Below, piece by piece: positions 14,491 through 17,778 of a stretch of DNA of 17,778 nucleotides. A program made the position numbers and the translations under genes. This stretch comes from an uncultured Dysgonomonas sp. (GTDB taxonomy: Bacteria; Bacteroidota; Bacteroidia; Bacteroidales; Dysgonomonadaceae). The number at the start of each line of letters is the position of its first letter. Position 1 is the stretch's first letter. Location of the stretch: positions 1 through 17,778 of the forward strand of contig CALNCC010000089.1 of the NCBI GenBank assembly GCA_937875275.1, read 5' to 3'. The notes below the pieces were generated by a model, which was not told the DNA's origin, did not search any database, and saw only the letters and a program-made list of their open reading frames with translations.

Positions 14491-15546
14491 ATGAGTTTCA
14501 AGAAAAGTATAAACAACCTCAGGCGCAACCTTATGCGAGGCTTGACGGGTGGCATCGGACAATCGACAAAAAACAAAGAAGGGAAATGGGAAGATCGCCT
14601 GAAAATAAAGAGAATACTCGTTACTCGCCCCAACAGCCGCTTGGGCAACCAGATACTCATCACGCCGCTGGTATGCGAACTGTCCGAGATGTTTCCCAAT
14701 GCCAAGATAGACCTCTTTGTGAGAGGCGGATTGTCGAACATTATTTTTCAGAACTACGAGTCGGTAGACCGCATCATATCGCTGCCCCGCAAACCTTTCA
14801 AGGAACTGTGGGCATACACAAAGGTGTGGATCAGCCTGCGCCGCTATCGCTTCGACCTCGTCTTCAATATGGACAGGGAGTCGGCATCGGGACGCCTGTC
14901 GACACAGATAGCCAATGGCGAATATAAGTTCTTCAACTTGGAAGACGAAAAGCTTGAAGCTCAATTTGAAGACTATGTGCACATGGCAAAATTCCCCATC
15001 TACAACCTGCGCAACTATCTGCACACGCAAGGCGCAGAAGGTACAACGAGACCCATACCCGACATGAACATGAAGCTGTCGGACGAGGAGCTGCAAGATG
15101 GTCGACGCGTGCTCGAAGACTACCTCAAAGACAAGACCAAACCAACGATTGCGATATACACCTACGCCACCGGCAACAAGTGCTATCCGCCCCAATGGTG
15201 GCTGCCGCTGTATGAAAAGATGGTGGCACAATTGGGCGACGACTACAACATCTTCGAGGTGCTGCCCGTAGAGAACGTGTCGCAGGTCGAGTTCAGAGCA
15301 CCGGCGTATTACAGCAAAGACATTCGCGAGATAAGTGCCGTCATCGCCAACTGCGATGTATTCATCGGAGCCGACTCGGGCATCATGCACCTTGCCAGCG
15401 CATCGGGCACGCCCACCTTAGGCTTGTTTTCGGTAACCAACGTAGAGCAATATAAGCCGTACAACAAGGGCAGCCGAGCCATCGTAACCACGACTACAAA
15501 CCACGACCAGATAGTTGCCGCCATCGGCAGCGTGCTGAAGGGGTGA
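14491..15546 (+). CDS. Glycosyltransferase family 9 (heptosyltransferase-type)
   Basis: 351 residues with the two-Rossmann GT-B fold typical of ADP-heptose:LPS heptosyltransferases. The N-terminal half begins KIKRILVTRPNSRLGNQILITPLV, the GT9 first strand and glycine loop. The C-terminal half has PTIAIYTYATGNKCYPPQWW and the hallmark GADSGIMHLASASGTPTLGLF (starting near residue 293), which binds the nucleotide sugar. The short basic N-terminus (MSFKKSINNLRRNLMRGL) may be a membrane-surface anchor. The enzyme would add a sugar to lipid A core or a related surface glycan on the cytoplasmic face of the inner membrane; donor and acceptor cannot be told. It stands alone, divergent from the portal-like gene and convergent with the AraC gene (17 bases between the two stops), so it is not in a visible glycan operon. 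Confidence 0.92.
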   Translation: MSFKKSINNLRRNLMRGLTGGIGQSTKNKEGKWEDRLKIKRILVTRPNSRLGNQILITPLVCELSEMFPNAKIDLFVRGGLSNIIFQNYESVDRIISLPRKPFKELWAYTKVWISLRRYRFDLVFNMDRESASGRLSTQIANGEYKFFNLEDEKLEAQFEDYVHMAKFPIYNLRNYLHTQGAEGTTRPIPDMNMKLSDEELQDGRRVLEDYLKDKTKPTIAIYTYATGNKCYPPQWWLPLYEKMVAQLGDDYNIFEVLPVENVSQVEFRAPAYYSKDIREISAVIANCDVFIGADSGIMHLASASGTPTLGLFSVTNVEQYKPYNKGSRAIVTTTTNHDQIVAAIGSVLKG

Positions 15547-15562
15547 GGAAAGCTTGCTCCCC
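15541..15562. terminator. Possible short hairpin between the glycosyltransferase and AraC genes
   Basis: GGG-T-GAG and CTC-CCC can form six pairs with one bulged T around a 9-base loop. It overlaps the glycosyltransferase stop and reaches almost to the convergent AraC stop. No T-tract follows on either strand, so termination is doubtful. Confidence 0.25.
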
Positions 15563-15563
15563 G

Positions 15564-16448
15564 TCAACTGTTGCGATATGCGAGCGGAGTGATGCCCGTA
15601 TGTTTCTTGAAGAAACGCCCGAAGAATGAGGCGTTAGGAAAATTCAGTTCCTCCGATATCTGGAGCACCGTCATGGTGGTGGTCTTGAGCAGATTCTTTA
15701 TCGATGCCACCAAAGACTCGTTTATCCATGCAAAAGCTGTCTTACCCGTCTTGTCCTTTATCACGGTAGAGAGATACTTAGACGACAAGCACATCTTGTC
15801 GGCATAGAACTGCAAGTCGTGATTGCCTCTGTGGTTTTCGAGCACCAGCCTGAAAAACTGAGACACGACATCCACCTGCCTCGAAGTTGCCGTAGTGGCA
15901 TCCGACTCGTCTTTCACATAGCGCCGATAATAGATAGCCCCTATCTCGGTGAGCATGGCATACAGCAGGCTCTTAACCAGTTCGGTGCGAAACGGATGCT
16001 CGGTGCGCTTATGCTGTTTGACGATGAAGGAATGAAGCTCCATATAGGCGCACATCTCCTCTTGCGTGATGCTGATGCAGGGCGATTGAATAATGCTTTT
16101 TGATATGTCGATACGCTTATCGCCCGACTTGGGAATCTCGGTGATGAAATCGGTAGAAAATATCAGAAACTCCATCACCAGATCGTCGCTCTGCCAAAGA
16201 TATTCGACTACGAAATAGGGCAATATCGTAATCACCACATTCTCTTCGATAAGGTATTCATGAAAATTAAGTTTGATACGCGCTTTGCCCTTGATGCAGT
16301 TGGCAAACACCACGCCGTTGATCGTAAACGGATAGTCGGACGTCATTGGAGGCAGATTGACCGACTGATCCGACACCATAAAGTTTTTTATCGCATGCGG
16401 ATCTAATATTTCCGATATTTCGTCGAGTTCTATTTTCGTAAGGCTCAT
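15564..16448 (-). CDS. AraC-family transcriptional regulator
   Basis: 294 residues. The C-terminal 100 residues are the AraC double helix-turn-helix. The first helix set is DLQFYADKMCLSSKYLSTVIKDKTGKTAFAWINE. The second is TVLQISEELNFPNASFFGRFFKKHTGITPLAYRNS, with the family-typical F-P-N-A-S-F-F-G-R-F-F-K-K-H-T-G-I-T-P order. The N-terminal 150 residues are beta-rich with a cupin-like feel (FANCIKGKARIKLNFHEYLIEENVVITILPY) and probably sense a ligand or a partner. There is no membrane segment, so it is not the hybrid two-component type. It is divergent from the outer-membrane barrel gene across 269 bases and could control that gene, itself, or both (inference from position). Confidence 0.95.
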   Translation of the reverse strand: MSLTKIELDEISEILDPHAIKNFMVSDQSVNLPPMTSDYPFTINGVVFANCIKGKARIKLNFHEYLIEENVVITILPYFVVEYLWQSDDLVMEFLIFSTDFITEIPKSGDKRIDISKSIIQSPCISITQEEMCAYMELHSFIVKQHKRTEHPFRTELVKSLLYAMLTEIGAIYYRRYVKDESDATTATSRQVDVVSQFFRLVLENHRGNHDLQFYADKMCLSSKYLSTVIKDKTGKTAFAWINESLVASIKNLLKTTTMTVLQISEELNFPNASFFGRFFKKHTGITPLAYRNS

Positions 16449-16632
16449 ATATTCTCTTCTTCGTCAAATTACTTTTAGGACATCTGCAAAGGAACGCATT
16501 TTATTTCAATAACGCCACACAACGCCCTGCAATAGACGCATCGGAGATGAAAATAAGTTTTTGAAAATGCAGGAAAATATATGTCGACAGACACAATGCG
16601 AACAATAGAACATCTTTCGCGGCTTTTAGGTC

Positions 16633-16663
16633 TTTACGCATCTTTCTTTTCGCCGCATCTTTG
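16633..16663 (+). promoter_or_regulatory. Candidate promoter for the outer-membrane barrel gene
   Basis: CATCTTTG (16656-16663) differs from TAnnTTTG only at the first base and is followed by CA. TTTA (16633-16636) lies 19 bases upstream as the -33 element. The box is about 55 bases before the start codon. The spacing and position fit Bacteroidetes promoters well. Confidence 0.45.
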
Positions 16664-16717
16664 CAAATGTAAACGCGTTAATAGAAATGAAACGCCTTTA
16701 ATTAACATTTAAAAAAA

Positions 16718-17284
16718 ATGATGATGATGAAAAAATTACTTTTAACAATAGCAGTTGTTCTCGGATTATCAACAACTCTCAGCGCACAATCGCCCGGCAA
16801 CATATGGGTAGGCGGTAGCGTAGGGTTCAACACCAGCAAAACCAAAAATGCCGATCGGCTGACCAACTATAACGTAATACCCGAAATAGGATACGTCGTC
16901 AGCGACAGCTGGGGGGTAGGTGTCAAGTTGGGATATGCCCACGACGAGGTAGTGCGCAACAACCACAAAAACAAGGTTGACGGGTTTGGCGTTAATCCGT
17001 TTGCCCGCTACACATTTGCCAAGGGCGACATCGGCGGACTGTTTGTTGACGGCGGCGTAGGATATACTTATAGCAAGACAAAAGGATCGGACATCAAAAA
17101 CCACGAGATAGAAGTGGGATTCCGTCCCGGAGTAGCATTCAATGTAACGGACAATATCGCCCTTACAGGCAAATTCGGGTTCTTAGGTTATCAGTATGAC
17201 AAGCTTGGCGAACTCAAAACAAATTCATTCGGGTTTGATTTTGACCTGAGCCAAATCATGTTAGGTATGAATATCGTGTTCTGA
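16718..17284 (+). CDS. Small outer-membrane beta-barrel protein
   Basis: 188 residues with a signal peptide (KKLLLTIAVVLGLSTTLSAQ, cleavage after SA). The mature part of about 165 residues is built of alternating short amphipathic strands (GNIWVGGSVGFNTS, WGVGVKLGYAHDE, FARYTFAKGDIGGLFVDGGVGYTYSK, EVGFRPGVAFNVT, ALTGKFGFLGY). It ends in Phe (MLGMNIVF), the terminal aromatic residue recognised by the barrel assembly machinery. This fits an 8-stranded barrel of the OmpX/OmpW-like type (OMP_b-brl family). The reading frame opens with four ATG codons in a row (16718-16729); any could be used, and the signal peptide is intact from each. The upstream sequence is A-rich without a Shine-Dalgarno motif. 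It is divergent from an AraC regulator and followed by two hairpins, so it is a single-gene unit. Confidence 0.9.
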   Translation: MMMMKKLLLTIAVVLGLSTTLSAQSPGNIWVGGSVGFNTSKTKNADRLTNYNVIPEIGYVVSDSWGVGVKLGYAHDEVVRNNHKNKVDGFGVNPFARYTFAKGDIGGLFVDGGVGYTYSKTKGSDIKNHEIEVGFRPGVAFNVTDNIALTGKFGFLGYQYDKLGELKTNSFGFDFDLSQIMLGMNIVF

Positions 17285-17303
17285 TGGCTTTTCCTTAAAG
17301 CCA
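17285..17303 (+). other. Perfect 7-base hairpin directly after the barrel gene stop
   Basis: TGGCTTT and AAAGCCA pair around the 5-base loop TCCTT, starting at the base after the TGA. No T-tract follows. It may protect the mRNA 3' end or act with the stronger hairpin 12 bases downstream. Confidence 0.5.
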
Positions 17304-17315
17304 ATTAAATGTGGA

Positions 17316-17347
17316 AAGGTCTGCCCGCGAGGGTAGGCCTTCTTTTA
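17316..17347 (+). terminator. Intrinsic terminator of the outer-membrane barrel gene
   Basis: AAGGTCTGCCC and GGGTAGGCCTT form an 11-pair stem (two G-T pairs) closed by a GCGA tetraloop, followed by CTTTTATG. It lies about 30 bases after the stop codon. Confidence 0.75.
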
Positions 17348-17400
17348 TGCTCTGATGCCGTTGTCGTGCATAGCGGATGCGGGAATCGGGCAAGCCCCCC

Positions 17401-17438
17401 CAAAAAAACAAACAAGGCCACACCCACGTGCAGCCTTG
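17401..17438 (-). terminator. Intrinsic terminator of the Lcl/DUF1566-type gene
   Basis: On the minus strand CAAGGCTGCAC and GTGTGGCCTTG form an 11-pair stem (two G-T pairs) with loop GTGG (17438-17413), followed by TTTGTTTTTTT. This is a textbook terminator 30 bases after the stop at 17469. Confidence 0.85.
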
Positions 17439-17468
17439 CTGTATGTATCTGTCAAACTGATCTGTTTG

Positions 17469-17777
17469 TTATTTTGTCACATCAAACTTCTTCATCGCAC
17501 GCACATAGAGGGTTTCGGAGCGGAGTTCCTCTTTGGCAATTCCATCGCTGAAATCAATAACATCAGCCTTGGTTTCATCCTCATCATGATAATCATTATT
17601 GTAAAACGCTGTCGATGTCCAATATTTCGTGTTAGACAATGGGGTAGCAGTATCTTCTTCTTCCAGTATGGGGTTCAATGTCTCTTTCTTCCAATAGGCA
17701 TCCATCATTTCAGATATGGCAGGCAGATACCAACCGTCTCCCTTGTTTGCACACCACTCGAAAGCGGGGTATGTACC
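17469..17777 (-). CDS. Lcl/DUF1566-domain protein, partial (5' end beyond window)
   Basis: The last 102 codons are visible; the frame is open to the right edge, so the ATG at 17708 is internal. The visible part shows the C-terminal fold of Lcl/DUF1566 (C-type-lectin-like) proteins of Bacteroidetes: AFEWCANKGDGWYLPAISEM, then TLNPILEE, then NTKYWTSTAFYNND, and finally the terminal strand LYVRAMKKFDV. These order-defining motifs (GWYLP, YWTST, VRAM) are kept. Such domains are common at the end of surface lipoproteins and are thought to bind ligands or partners; no enzyme activity is suggested. A strong terminator lies 30 bases downstream. The N-terminal part, which would show the export signal, is missing here. 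Confidence 0.85.
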   Translation of the reverse strand, partial: GTYPAFEWCANKGDGWYLPAISEMMDAYWKKETLNPILEEEDTATPLSNTKYWTSTAFYNNDYHDEDETKADVIDFSDGIAKEELRSETLYVRAMKKFDVTK

Positions 17778-17778
17778 T

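Noticed and set aside
14326..15390. 354-codon minus-strand frame opposite the glycosyltransferase
   Set aside because: The GT9 gene on the plus strand shows hallmark motifs along its full length. The antisense frame is a codon-bias shadow.
17309..17551. 80-codon plus-strand frame after the barrel gene
   Set aside because: It runs through two intrinsic terminators and opposite the Lcl/DUF1566-type coding region, and shows no protein pattern.
17469..17708. A complete 79-residue gene starting at the ATG at 17708
   Set aside because: The frame continues upstream without stop to the window edge and encodes the expected domain motif (AFEWCANKGDGWYLP) before that ATG, so this is the tail of a longer gene.
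1..17778. CRISPR array, tRNA, rRNA, insertion sequence or integrase attachment site
   Set aside because: No regularly spaced repeats, no cloverleaf sequence, no transposase or integrase frame and no paired terminal inverted repeats were seen on either strand.

Overview
The window looks like chromosomal DNA of a member of the order Bacteroidales (Bacteroides/Parabacteroides-like; genus not resolved). The grounds are: carboxypeptidase-regulatory-like domains, tandem lipoproteins of the 6-bladed beta-propeller type with Bacteroidetes-style lipoboxes, an AraC regulator facing an outer-membrane barrel gene, a Lcl/DUF1566-type protein, almost no Shine-Dalgarno sites, and several matches to the Bacteroidetes -7 promoter element TAnnTTTG. 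No tRNA, rRNA, CRISPR array or insertion sequence was seen, and no gene-free stretch exceeds about 300 bases.

Left part (1-7005), all on the minus strand and so read right to left. A three-gene operon encodes a small secreted C39-like papain-fold protein, a secreted metallophosphoesterase and ribonuclease HII, with gaps of 1 and 3 bases. A two-helix membrane protein of unknown function follows, with its own good promoter. Next comes a large exported mosaic protein (VIT, von Willebrand A, carboxypeptidase-regulatory-like domain with a SusC-like tail, TPR-like helices, DUF2135). Fourteen bases after it starts another exported protein with a carboxypeptidase-regulatory-like domain, cut by the window edge.

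Middle part (7281-13081), plus strand. Five paralogous lipoproteins of about 360-390 residues lie head to tail, each predicted to fold as a 6-bladed beta-propeller and each ending in a (E)DDNPIL-type motif. Copies 3 and 4 are a recent duplication with near-identical blocks separated by diverged ones. Copies 3, 4 and 5 lie in one reading frame, separated only by single stop codons. The array ends at a hairpin shared with a convergent gene.

Right part (13185-17778). A phage portal-like gene stands alone with no other phage gene visible. Divergent from it is a GT9 (heptosyltransferase-type) glycosyltransferase, probably for lipopolysaccharide or another surface glycan. Then come an AraC-family regulator (minus) and a divergent small outer-membrane beta-barrel gene (plus), and finally the 3' end of a Lcl/DUF1566-domain protein (minus). 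These last two converge, each with a convincing intrinsic terminator.

Most products are exported or cell-surface proteins. The most unusual items are the five-gene propeller array with its mosaic duplication and collinear frames, the solitary portal gene, and the multi-domain VIT/vWA protein. I saw nothing that can be named as a complete new system from sequence alone; the propeller array is the best candidate for an uncharacterised one.
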